Assembly (NCBI RefSeq): GCF_030817195.1
Contig: NZ_JAUSYZ010000001.1
Location: 372,001-436,000 of the forward strand
Direction: 5' to 3'
DNA length: 64,000 nt
Source: Arthrobacter globiformis
GTDB taxonomy: Bacteria; Actinomycetota; Actinomycetes; Actinomycetales; Micrococcaceae
This document shows positions 1 through 8,147 of the stretch, piece after piece. The translations under genes were made by a program, and so were the position numbers. The notes under the pieces are model-generated. The model did not search any database. It was not told where the DNA came from and worked only from the letters and a program-made list of their open reading frames with translations. The number at the start of each line of letters is the position of its first letter. The stretch's first letter is position 1.

Positions 1-935
1 CGCTGCAGCTCGTCGGGAGCGATGCGCAGTGCGGTGAAGCCGCCGGCTTCCAGGTTCCGCAGCTGCGCCGCCGCCTTCGCCGAGGCGGAGCCGACGGCGG
101 CCAGCACCGTCCGGGGGACGCCCGCCGTCGTCAGACGGTGTGACACGTGCTGTTGCGCGTTTCGCGCAGAGCCGGGGCACAGCTTCGCGGCCAGCAGCAG
201 GGCCATTCCGCCGGTTCCGGCCAGTACGATGCGCCGCCCGCCGGCCCTGAAGTCCAGGTCCAGCAGCGCGTCCGCGACGGCCTCCAGGTCGGCCGGAGTC
301 TCGCCGTCGACAATCACGGTGGCAGGAGCGGCACTGGATGGTGTTTCAGACAGTGCCTCGCCAGACAGCGCCTTGCCAGATAGTGCCTTGCGAAGGACGG
401 CGGCGAGGCCGCCCGACCGCACCACGGACAGCTCCGCGAGCTGCACTGCAGAGCCAGGACCCAGCAGCTGCGCGATCTCCGCGGGCGGGGCGGCTGCCTC
501 TGCCCGCCACAGTTCGGTGCGGTCCAGCCGGACGCCGTCGGTAAAGGGCCGGCCGCCCACGACTGTCCGGTTCAGCTGGGGGAGGGCGCCGGCCACCACA
601 ACGTGATGGCCCAGGGCCGAAAGTGCCGCGAGCTCCGGGCCAACATTGCCCCGCCACAGCGAGTCGATTTTCTTGAACAGGACACCTGCGTCGTTTGCAG
701 CGGGGCTGCCGAAGACGGCTGCCGCAGCCGCGGCTGCCGACTCCGGGGCCACGGCGCGTGAGTGGGTGTCGACAACCACGACATCCGGACGGTGGCCGGC
801 GTCTGCGCCTTCCACAACCGTGTCTGCCGCCGGAGCGGACAGGAGGAGCCGCGTGTCCAGCCCTTGGGCTGCAAAGCATTGCCCTACTTCTGCTGCGCCG
901 GAAAAGTCATCGGCCTGGATGAGGACTGCAGTCAC
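1..935 (-). CDS. Four-carbon acid sugar kinase family protein (DUF1537), partial
   Basis: The gene starts at GTG (933-935), preceded on the minus strand by AGGGAGGAC, and runs off the left edge after about 311 codons. It begins VTAVLIQADDFSGA; the DD at residues 9-10 and the block FKKIDSLWRGNVG at about residues 87-99 are hallmarks of the DUF1537 (OtnK/DtnK/LtnK) ATP-dependent kinases, which phosphorylate four-carbon sugar acids such as threonate or erythronate. A second family block, GALPQLNRTVVGG, lies at about 116-128. Residues about 184-197 form a short repeat (ALSGK, ALSGE, ALSET). The nucleotide-binding C-terminal domain is only partly inside the window. It is divergent from the ABC importer operon, so the imported compound or its product is probably its substrate. 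The family call is firm; the substrate is unknown. Confidence 0.85.
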   Translation of the reverse strand, partial: MTAVLIQADDFSGAAEVGQCFAAQGLDTRLLLSAPAADTVVEGADAGHRPDVVVVDTHSRAVAPESAAAAAAAVFGSPAANDAGVLFKKIDSLWRGNVGPELAALSALGHHVVVAGALPQLNRTVVGGRPFTDGVRLDRTELWRAEAAAPPAEIAQLLGPGSAVQLAELSVVRSGGLAAVLRKALSGKALSGEALSETPSSAAPATVIVDGETPADLEAVADALLDLDFRAGGRRIVLAGTGGMALLLAAKLCPGSARNAQQHVSHRLTTAGVPRTVLAAVGSASAKAAAQLRNLEAGGFTALRIAPDELQ

Positions 936-1097
936 GTCGTCCTCCCTTCTTCTATGGATCGGTAGCACCATGATGGCATGTTTGCGCGAATTGCGCTAGA
1001 GCGGTTGCGCATTTCGCGCAGAGATGGCAGAGTGATGCATGTAACACGGCGCAGGCCATCCGGCCGCCAGCCGTCCCATTCAACCGAGAGGTCAACG
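936..1097. promoter_or_regulatory. Divergent promoter region with paired TGCGC-N5-GCGC palindromes
   Basis: The gap between the divergent kinase and ABC importer genes holds two related palindromes. One is TGCGCGAATTGCGC at 983-996. The other is TGCGCATTTCGCGCA at 1006-1020; its reverse complement matches the first at 13 of 14 positions. They look like operators controlling both transcripts. A third near-identical copy lies inside the kinase gene at 153-168. The best candidate regulator in the window is the DeoR-type protein at 10140-10931, but this is inference. Confidence 0.5.
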
Positions 1098-2672
1098 ATG
1101 ACCGTTCTTCCTCAAGGAAGTGAGATCTCACGGCGCCGCCTCCTGCAGTTTGGCGCAGCCGCCGGATTTCTCCTGGGCACAGGCTCCATGGCCGGGTGTG
1201 CCGGCCCCACAGGCCTGCCGGGACCCAGCACCCTGACGCTGGCCCTCAACAGGTCCCTCGTCAGCCTGGACAACAAGCTCAACCAGTTCGACGCCGCCGT
1301 CACCGTGCAGCGTGCCGTGCGGCAGGGCCTGACCGCCATCGGCCCCGAAACCAAGCCCATCCTGATCCTGGCGGACCGCTTTGAGATGACCTCGCCCACC
1401 GCGTGGACGGTGCGCCTGCGCGAAGGCGTCCGGTATTCGGACGGCACCGCGGTGGCCATCGAGGACATTGCCACCGCACTGAAGATGTACCAGCAGGTGC
1501 AGGGCTCCTTCGTCGCCGGGTTCTTCCCGGAATTCCCCACAGTGGTACCGGTGGATGACAGGACGTTCCGGATGGAGTCCAAGAACCCCATCCCCATCCT
1601 CGATTCCCTGATGAGCATGATCCTGATCAGCCCGGCAGCCAAGAACAAGCCGGAGGAGCTGCAGGAAGGCGTGGGCACCGGCCCGTACGTGGTGACCAAG
1701 TTCAACCGCGGCGCCGGCACCTACAGCCTCAAGCGCAACGAGAACTACTGGGGCCCCGCCCCCAAGGTGGACAACGTCGAGGTCCGGTTCCTGCCGGAGG
1801 AATCCAGCCGCGTCATCGCGCTGCGCAGCGGCGAGGTGGACGTCATTGACTCCATCACGCCCGACTCGCGCGAGCAGCTGGCCGGACTTCCCGGCGTCGT
1901 CCTGGCCGAGGCGTCCAGCCTCCGGCTGAACCAGATCTTCTACAACTTCCGCAAGCCGGCCAGCCACCCGCTTTCCGACGTCCGCGTCCGCCAGGCCCTC
2001 AGCTGGGCTGTCGACGGCGAGGCGCTGGTCAAGGACGTCCTGGTCGACTCGGTCAGCGAAGCCGAAGGTGTGGTCCCGTCCAGCCTCACCGGCTTCGCCA
2101 AGACCGGCAATTACACCTACGACCCCGAGAAGGCCAAGGCCACGCTGAAGAGCCTCGGCGTCACGGACCTCAACCTGAAGATCATCTGGGAAACCGGCGA
2201 GTTCGCGTCCGACACCTCCGTGATGGAGGCGCTGGTGGAGATGTTCGGCAACATCGGCGTGAAGACCCAGCTGCAGCAGTTCGAGCCCGGCGGCAACATC
2301 CTGGCCTGGCGCCAGGGCAAGCAGGGCGACTGGGACCTGCTGGGCAACGGTTTCAGCAGCCCTACCGGCCTGGCCATCACCATGATGCAGGGCATGTACG
2401 CCGGAACCGCGGAGAAGGAAAAGACCCGCGACACCTACCAGGGCTACGTGGTCCCGGACGTGCAGGCAAAGATCCAGGCCGCGTCCTCCGAGGTGGATCC
2501 GGTACGCCGGGAGCAGCTGCTCGCCACTGCGCAGAAGGCCATCTGGGACACCTGGCCGTGCGCGTGGGCATTCGTTCCCAAGTCGGTGCTGGCCCATCAG
2601 AAGCGCGTGGCAGGCCTGGCCCTGGCGCCCACCAACTCCTACCCCCTTGTTGACGTCCGGCTGGAGGCCTGA
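1098..2672 (+). CDS. ABC transporter substrate-binding lipoprotein, family 5 (dipeptide/oligopeptide type)
   Basis: A 524-residue extracytoplasmic solute-binding protein of the SBP_bac_5 family. The start ATG at 1098 follows GAGAGG and was chosen over the upstream in-frame start at 978, because the twin-arginine-like signal (SRRRLLQFGAAAGF, residues 11-24) then sits at the N terminus and is followed by a lipobox, SMAGC, with Cys34. The body carries family-5 features such as GTGPYVVTKFNRG and RNENYWGPAPKVD. It opens an operon with two permeases and two ATPases. Family-5 proteins bind peptides, nickel or oligosaccharides; the kinase, aldolase and sialidase neighbours suggest a sugar-acid or uronate-containing ligand here. 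Confidence 0.9.
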   Translation: MTVLPQGSEISRRRLLQFGAAAGFLLGTGSMAGCAGPTGLPGPSTLTLALNRSLVSLDNKLNQFDAAVTVQRAVRQGLTAIGPETKPILILADRFEMTSPTAWTVRLREGVRYSDGTAVAIEDIATALKMYQQVQGSFVAGFFPEFPTVVPVDDRTFRMESKNPIPILDSLMSMILISPAAKNKPEELQEGVGTGPYVVTKFNRGAGTYSLKRNENYWGPAPKVDNVEVRFLPEESSRVIALRSGEVDVIDSITPDSREQLAGLPGVVLAEASSLRLNQIFYNFRKPASHPLSDVRVRQALSWAVDGEALVKDVLVDSVSEAEGVVPSSLTGFAKTGNYTYDPEKAKATLKSLGVTDLNLKIIWETGEFASDTSVMEALVEMFGNIGVKTQLQQFEPGGNILAWRQGKQGDWDLLGNGFSSPTGLAITMMQGMYAGTAEKEKTRDTYQGYVVPDVQAKIQAASSEVDPVRREQLLATAQKAIWDTWPCAWAFVPKSVLAHQKRVAGLALAPTNSYPLVDVRLEA

Positions 2673-2675
2673 GTC

Positions 2676-3611
2676 ATGACGAACTACATCCTCAAGCGGC
2701 TGGGCCAAGGCCTGCTGACCGTGTTCCTGACGGTCTCCACGGTCTTCATCCTGATCCGCCTCGCTCCGGGTGATCCGGCCGTGTCCTACGCCGGACCGCT
2801 GGCCACCACCGAGCAGCTGGCCAAGGTCCGCGAGCAGTTCGGCCTGGACCGTCCCGTGCTGGAGCAGTACTGGATCTTCCTGCAGCAGCTGTTCACCGGC
2901 AACCTCGGCACGTCCTACTCGTTCCAGGCGCCGGCCATGCAGGTGGTGGCCGAGCGGATGCCGTACACGCTCACCCTCGCCACCGCGGCCATCCTCCTCA
3001 CCGCTGTGGTCGCCATCCCGCTGGGGGTGTGGATGGCCCGCCGACCGGACACCAACCGGGAACTCGGCGTCAACGTCCTCACCATAGCCGGGCAGTCCAT
3101 GCCGGACTTCTGGACCGGCATCATGCTCCTGACCGGGTTCGCCGTCCTGATCCCGCTGTTCCCGGCCTCGGGCTTCGCCACCTGGGGCGGACTGGTCCTC
3201 CCCACGGTCACCATCGCCATCCTGCAGATCGCGTTGATCTCACGGATGGTGCGGCGTGAGATGACTGCCAACTTCGCGGCCCCCTACCTGACCGTCGCGC
3301 GGTCCAGGGGAGTGGGCGGCCCGGCGCTGACCTGGCGCTATGCCATGGGCAACTCCGCCATTCCGGTCTTCACCGCCCTGGGCACGCGCTTCGCGGCCAT
3401 GCTGAATGGCGTGGTGGTGGTGGAAGTCGTGTTCGCCTGGCCCGGCGTCGGCTCCCTGATTGTCCGGGCCCTCGAAACGCGCGACTATCCCCTCATCCAG
3501 GCGACCGTCCTGCTGACGTCCCTGCTGGCCGTAGCCGTCCAGCTTGTCATCGACCTCGCCTACCCGCTTCTTGATCCCCGCGTTCGTCTTGGAAAGGCGG
3601 CAGCAGCATGA
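2676..3611 (+). CDS. ABC transporter permease, DppB type
   Basis: A 311-residue membrane permease. The N-terminal segment MTNYILKRLGQGLLTVFLTV and the motif RLAPGDPA are typical of the first permease of Dpp/Opp importers, and the cytoplasmic EAA-like loop (TVARSRGVGG, late in the protein) contacts the ATPase. About six transmembrane segments are visible. It starts 3 bases after the binding-protein stop and its own stop overlaps the next ATG by four bases (ATGA), so the genes are probably translationally coupled. Ligand is not predictable from the permease. Confidence 0.92.
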   Translation: MTNYILKRLGQGLLTVFLTVSTVFILIRLAPGDPAVSYAGPLATTEQLAKVREQFGLDRPVLEQYWIFLQQLFTGNLGTSYSFQAPAMQVVAERMPYTLTLATAAILLTAVVAIPLGVWMARRPDTNRELGVNVLTIAGQSMPDFWTGIMLLTGFAVLIPLFPASGFATWGGLVLPTVTIAILQIALISRMVRREMTANFAAPYLTVARSRGVGGPALTWRYAMGNSAIPVFTALGTRFAAMLNGVVVVEVVFAWPGVGSLIVRALETRDYPLIQATVLLTSLLAVAVQLVIDLAYPLLDPRVRLGKAAAA

Positions 3612-4540
3612 GCATCAGCGACACCGCAACGCCGGCGGCATCCGCCGCGCAACCATCCCGGACGCCGTCCCCGAGCGCCGTCACCAAGGAACTCGTCGCG
3701 AAGGCGGGGGCCACCCGCCGCCGCAACGCCGCCAAGTGGAAACTGCGCATCGGCGCCGTCTGCACGCTGCTCGTCATCATTCCCATCCTGCTGGCCCAGG
3801 TGCTTCCGCTGCCGGACGCCAACCACCAGGACCTCTCCGCCCGGCGGCTGGCTCCGCTCATGGACGGCCACCTGTTCGGCACCGACCAGCTGGGACGCGA
3901 CCTTCTCTCCCGCGTCCTGCACGGGGGCCAGGTCTCCCTGACCATCGGGATCCTGGCCGTGGTGGTCTCCGGCGCCATCGGCATCATCCTCGGTGCCACC
4001 GCCGGCTACTTCGGCGGCTGGGTGGACACAGTGGTCTCCCGCCTCCTCGAAGCCCAGATGTCCCTGCCGCTCCTCATGATGCTGCTCCTGGTGGTGGCGC
4101 TCTTCGGCCCCTCGATCCCGGTCATCACCTTCGTGATCGCCATAGCCCAATGGCCCGAAGTGGCCCGGCTGACGCGGTCTATGGTGCTCGTGGAACGCGA
4201 AAAGCCCTACGTCTCGGCGGCCCGGATCCTGGGCCTGCACCGCATCCAGATCCTCATCCAGCACATCATCCCGAACGTCATCAAGCAGGCCACCCTGGTT
4301 GTCCTGCTTCTCCTGGCCCAGGCCGTGCTCCTGGAAAGCGCCCTGAGCTTCCTCGGCGCCGGCCCGCAGCGTCCGTTTGCCACCTGGGGACGGATCATCT
4401 CGGACGGCCAGGACTACATCACCACCTCTTGGTGGATGGTCACCCTGCCCGGCCTGGTGATCGTGCTGATGGTGGTGGGCGTGAACCTGCTGGGCGACGG
4501 CCTCCGCGACCGTCCCCGCCGCAAGAAGAAGGGTGCCTGA
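3608..4540 (+). CDS. ABC transporter permease, DppC type
   Basis: A 310-residue second permease of the importer. It has the long hydrophilic N terminus of DppC/OppC proteins, then a transmembrane helix (RIGAVCTLLVIIPILL), the family motif HLFGTDQLGRDLLSRVLHGG, and an EAA loop around YVSAARILGLHRIQI. It overlaps the dppB-like gene by four bases and ends two bases before the preferred start of the ATPase gene. It acts in the membrane as a heterodimer with the preceding permease. Confidence 0.92.
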   Translation: MSISDTATPAASAAQPSRTPSPSAVTKELVAKAGATRRRNAAKWKLRIGAVCTLLVIIPILLAQVLPLPDANHQDLSARRLAPLMDGHLFGTDQLGRDLLSRVLHGGQVSLTIGILAVVVSGAIGIILGATAGYFGGWVDTVVSRLLEAQMSLPLLMMLLLVVALFGPSIPVITFVIAIAQWPEVARLTRSMVLVEREKPYVSAARILGLHRIQILIQHIIPNVIKQATLVVLLLLAQAVLLESALSFLGAGPQRPFATWGRIISDGQDYITTSWWMVTLPGLVIVLMVVGVNLLGDGLRDRPRRKKKGA

Positions 4541-4541
4541 C

Positions 4542-5453
4542 ATGAACGCACAACCCGCCGCCACGAAGGACTACACGGAGCCGGCCCTGCTTGAGGTCCG
4601 CGACTTCCAGGTGGAGCTGATCACCGACGCCGGCATCATCCGGGCCGTGGATTCCGTGAACTTCAGCATCCACCGCGGTGAAACGGTCACCATCATCGGT
4701 GAGTCCGGTTCGGGCAAATCGACGACGGCGATGGGCATCCTCCGCCTGCTCCCGGACGATCTGGCGGTGCTTTCCGGCACCGTGCTCATCGACGGCGTGG
4801 ACGTGGTCGCCGAGCCCAAGGCCATCGACAAGGTCCGCGGCCGCACCCTCGCGCTCATCCCGCAGGACCCGATGACGGCGCTGAGCCCCGTGCATTCCAT
4901 CGGCAGCCAGCTCTCCGAGGCCATCCGGATCGCCAGCGCCGCCTCCAAGGACAAGGGCGCCGTCCGGGCCCGCGCCATCCGGCTGCTGGAACAGGTGCAC
5001 ATTCCCACACCGGAAGTGCAGCTGAAGAAGTACCCGCACCAGCTCTCCGGCGGCATGCTCCAGCGCGTGCTGATCGCGATCGCCCTGGCCAGCGAACCCC
5101 AGCTCCTGGTGGCCGACGAACCCACTTCGGCGCTGGACGTCACGGTCCAGGCCGGCATCCTCGACCTCCTGCTGGAACTGCAGGAGCAGCGCGGCATCGG
5201 CATCCTGATGATCACGCACGACCTCGGCGTGGCCCGGCTCATCTCAGACCGCATCCATGTGATGAAGGACGGCTCCTTCGTGGAGTCCGGCGATGTCCAG
5301 CAGGTCGTGGAGCACCCGGCCACCGAGTACACCCGCAACCTGCTGGCGGCCGTGCCGGTCTTGGGGCCGTGGGACGAAACCCCTGCCGGCAACACGCAGT
5401 CCGACCCAGCGGCAGCGGCCGCCCTGACCAACACCGGAGCCAGCCATGACTAA
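4542..5453 (+). CDS. ABC transporter ATP-binding protein, DppD type
   Basis: A roughly 303-residue ATPase. Start ATG 4542 is preferred over an in-frame GTG at 4533 because AGAAGGG lies at a usable distance. Visible motifs: Walker A GESGSGKST, Q-loop LIPQDPMTALSPV, signature LSGGMLQRV, Walker B LLVADEPTSALD and switch His in ITHDLG. The Cys-rich C-terminal Fe-S tail found in some DppD proteins is absent. It overlaps the next ATPase start (ATG 5446) by eight bases. Confidence 0.92.
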   Translation: MNAQPAATKDYTEPALLEVRDFQVELITDAGIIRAVDSVNFSIHRGETVTIIGESGSGKSTTAMGILRLLPDDLAVLSGTVLIDGVDVVAEPKAIDKVRGRTLALIPQDPMTALSPVHSIGSQLSEAIRIASAASKDKGAVRARAIRLLEQVHIPTPEVQLKKYPHQLSGGMLQRVLIAIALASEPQLLVADEPTSALDVTVQAGILDLLLELQEQRGIGILMITHDLGVARLISDRIHVMKDGSFVESGDVQQVVEHPATEYTRNLLAAVPVLGPWDETPAGNTQSDPAAAAALTNTGASHD

Positions 5454-6273
5454 GCCGTTTCTCTCTGTCGAGAACCTCGTGGTGGACTACCACGTGCCGG
5501 GCGGAACATTCCGCGCCGTGGATGACGTCTCCTTCTCCGTGGACAAAGGCAAGACGATCGCCGTCGTCGGGGAATCCGGCTGCGGCAAGTCCACGATCGC
5601 CAAGGCGCTGATGCGGCTGGTGACCCCGGCCAGCGGCCGGATCGAACTGGACGGGACGGACATCGCAGCCATGAGCGAAGCCAAGCTGCGGCCGCTCCGT
5701 TCGAAGTTCCAGATGGTCTTCCAGGATCCGTACGGTTCCCTGGACCCGCACCTCACCGCGCAGGAGATCGTGGCCGAACCGCTGAAGCTGCAGGGCGTCC
5801 GGTCCAAGGCCGAACGGCACAAGGAAGCCGCGAAGCTGATCGACCAGGTGGGCCTGCCGGCCAAGTCCCTGGACCGCCACCCTGCGGAGTTCTCCGGCGG
5901 CCAGCGGCAACGCATCGGCATTGCTAGGGCGCTCGCCTCCAAGCCGGAACTGCTGGTCTGCGACGAAGCCACGAGTGCGCTGGACGTGTCCGTCCAGGCC
6001 CAGGTGCTGCGGCTGCTGAAGTCCATCCAGGACGAAACTGGCATCACTTACGTGTTCATCTCGCACAACCTTGGCGTGGTGCAGGAGATCAGCGATAGCG
6101 TCATGGTCATGCAGCGCGGCAAGCTCGTGGAGCACGGAACAACGGCGCAGGTGCTGACCGCGCCCCGGGAGGACTACACCCGCAAGCTCCGCCGTGCCGC
6201 CCTCGACCCGTCCACCATGCGCGGCCTCAAGCCGCGCCACGTCGTCCGGTCGCTGGCGCTGAAAGATGCCTGA
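5446..6273 (+). CDS. ABC transporter ATP-binding protein, DppF type
   Basis: A 275-residue ATPase, the partner of the preceding one. Visible motifs: Walker A GESGCGKST, Q-loop MVFQDPYGSLDP (typical of DppF/OppF), signature FSGGQRQRIGIARAL, Walker B LLVCDEATSALD and ISHNLG. It is the last gene of the importer; a 64-base gap with its own ribosome-binding site separates it from the aldo/keto reductase. The operon is complete: one binding protein, two permeases, two ATPases. Confidence 0.92.
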   Translation: MTKPFLSVENLVVDYHVPGGTFRAVDDVSFSVDKGKTIAVVGESGCGKSTIAKALMRLVTPASGRIELDGTDIAAMSEAKLRPLRSKFQMVFQDPYGSLDPHLTAQEIVAEPLKLQGVRSKAERHKEAAKLIDQVGLPAKSLDRHPAEFSGGQRQRIGIARALASKPELLVCDEATSALDVSVQAQVLRLLKSIQDETGITYVFISHNLGVVQEISDSVMVMQRGKLVEHGTTAQVLTAPREDYTRKLRRAALDPSTMRGLKPRHVVRSLALKDA

Positions 6274-6337
6274 CCCGGCTGCCTGAACCTCTGAAACCCT
6301 GAAACCGACCGATACTGCAACCACGGAGAATCAACGC

Positions 6338-7327
6338 ATGAGCAAGCAGCCAGAAGGCACCCCGGTGGAAGGACTGAAGCTTCCCATCTCACGGCTGGTC
6401 CTGGGCACCATGACGTTCGGCGACACCGCCGATGAGGCCACCGCCGGACGCATGGTGGAGGAGGCGCTCGACGCCGGCATCACCACCATCGACACCGCCA
6501 ACGCGTACGTGGGCGGGGTGACAGAGGAGATGCTCGCCCGCCTCCTCAAGGGGCGCCGCGACGAGGTCATCCTCGCCTCCAAGGCCGGCATGCCGCACGC
6601 GGACCACGGCCAGCACTCGCCACTGTCCCCGGAAGGGCTGCGCAACAGCGTGGAGGGCAGCCTGCGCCGGCTCGGCGTGGACAGCATCGACCTGTTCTAT
6701 CTCCACCAGCCGGACCGTGCCACCCCGCTGCAGGACACCCTGCGCACCGTGGCGGACCTGGCGGCAGAAGGGAAGATCGGGGCGCTGGGGGTCTCCAACT
6801 TCGCGGCCTGGCAGATCGCCGACGTGATCCACGTTGCCCGCGAGGTGGGCGCGCCCGCCCCCGTGGTGGCGCAGCAGCTCTACAACCTGGTGGCCCGGCG
6901 GGTGGAGGAGGAATACCTCGAGTTCGCGGCCACCCACAACGTCCACACCATGGTCTACAACCCGCTCGGCGGCGGCCTGCTCACCGGCAAGCACAGCTTC
7001 GAGGCCAAGCCCTCGGAGGGCCGCTTCGGTGATTCCAAGCTCGCCGCCATGTACACCCAGCGCTACTGGGACAAGCAGCTGTTCGACGCCGTCAGCGCCC
7101 TGGCCGGCATCGCCGAAGGGGCAGGCATCACCCTGGCCGAGCTGTCCCTGCGCTGGCTCGCCTACCGGACCGGCGTCGGCTCGATGCTGCTGGGCGGTTC
7201 CAAGGTGGAGCAGCTGCGCTCCAACATCGCCGCCGTGGCCAAGGGACCGCTGCCGGAGGACGTCAGTGCTGCGTGCGACGCCGTCGGCTCCGGGCTCCGC
7301 GGACCCATGCCGGCCTACAACCGCTGA
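6338..7327 (+). CDS. Aldo/keto reductase
   Basis: A 329-residue (alpha/beta)8-barrel NADPH-dependent oxidoreductase. The start follows CGGAGAATCAACGC. The catalytic tetrad is visible: Asp and Tyr in TIDTANAYVGGVTE, Lys in LASKAG and His in LFYLHQPD; GALGVSNFAAWQI and the C-terminal cofactor loop LLGGSKVEQLRSN are typical. It reduces or oxidises a carbonyl/alcohol on a sugar-like substrate. Lying between the importer and an HpaI-type aldolase, it probably acts on the imported compound. The exact substrate is not predictable. Confidence 0.88.
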   Translation: MSKQPEGTPVEGLKLPISRLVLGTMTFGDTADEATAGRMVEEALDAGITTIDTANAYVGGVTEEMLARLLKGRRDEVILASKAGMPHADHGQHSPLSPEGLRNSVEGSLRRLGVDSIDLFYLHQPDRATPLQDTLRTVADLAAEGKIGALGVSNFAAWQIADVIHVAREVGAPAPVVAQQLYNLVARRVEEEYLEFAATHNVHTMVYNPLGGGLLTGKHSFEAKPSEGRFGDSKLAAMYTQRYWDKQLFDAVSALAGIAEGAGITLAELSLRWLAYRTGVGSMLLGGSKVEQLRSNIAAVAKGPLPEDVSAACDAVGSGLRGPMPAYNR

Positions 7328-7367
7328 TTACCCGCTGATTTCCCGAACTGAAGGCAGAAGACACCAC

Positions 7368-8144
7368 ATGACATCTGAACTCGCTACCGAATTCGCCCGC
7401 AAGGTCCGCGCCCGGGAGCAGGCCGTCGGCTACTGGGCAGTGCTGGACGCGCCCGTGGCAACGGAACGCATCAGCCGGCTCGGCTACGACTACGTGGCCC
7501 TGGACGCGCAGCACGGGCTGCTCGGCTACTCCGGCGTGCTGAACGGCCTGATGGCCATCGACGCCGGGCACACCGCCGTCGGCATGGTGCGGGTGGAGGC
7601 CAACGACTTCACCGCGATCGGCAAGGCGCTCGACGCCGGCGCCGTCGGCGTGATCGTCCCGCTCGTCAACAATGCCGCGGATGCCGCGGCCGCAGTCGCC
7701 GCCGCGAAGTACCCGCCGCTGGGCGGGCGGTCCTACGGGCCCATGCGCTCGGCCCTGCGGATCGGCCCGGTGCCCGCCGAAGCCAACGCCGCCACCCTGG
7801 TCTTCGCCATGATCGAGACGCCCGAGGGGCTGGCCAACGTGAAGGAGATCTGCGCGACGCCCGGCCTGGACGGCATCTACGTGGGCCCCTCGGACCTGGC
7901 CATCGCCGTCGGCGGCGCCTTCCCGGGCGATCCCGCCATCGAGGCCGAGTTCAACGCGGCGCTGGATACCATCGCCGATGCGGCCGCCTCGGCAGGCATC
8001 GCGGCCGGAATCCACACCGCCGCCGGGGAGATTGCCGCCCAGCGGCTGCGCCAGGGCTACACGTTCACCACCGTCGCGTCGGACCTGACCCACCTGGAGC
8101 TGGCCGCCAAGGCGCACCTGGCCGCCGCAAAGTCGGAGGGCTGA
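7368..8144 (+). CDS. HpcH/HpaI family aldolase
   Basis: A 258-residue class II aldolase of the HpcH/HpaI family, which reversibly cleaves 2-keto-3-deoxy (or 4-hydroxy-2-oxo) acids to pyruvate plus an aldehyde. Start ATG 7368 is preceded by GAAGGCAG; a longer in-frame ORF upstream overlaps the reductase and is rejected. Family motifs: YVALDAQHGLLGY near residue 45 (catalytic His), FAMIETPEGLANV (metal-binding Glu) and DGIYVGPSDLAIAVGG (metal-binding Asp). Together with the DUF1537 kinase it suggests breakdown of an acid sugar. The next gene begins four bases after its stop. Confidence 0.88.
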   Translation: MTSELATEFARKVRAREQAVGYWAVLDAPVATERISRLGYDYVALDAQHGLLGYSGVLNGLMAIDAGHTAVGMVRVEANDFTAIGKALDAGAVGVIVPLVNNAADAAAAVAAAKYPPLGGRSYGPMRSALRIGPVPAEANAATLVFAMIETPEGLANVKEICATPGLDGIYVGPSDLAIAVGGAFPGDPAIEAEFNAALDTIADAAASAGIAAGIHTAAGEIAAQRLRQGYTFTTVASDLTHLELAAKAHLAAAKSEG

Positions 8145-8147
8145 GGG

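Noticed and set aside
1128..2708. A 526-codon antisense frame opposite the importer binding protein
   Set aside because: Shadow of a real gene; composition is His/Gly/Val-rich and no ribosome-binding site or domain is present.
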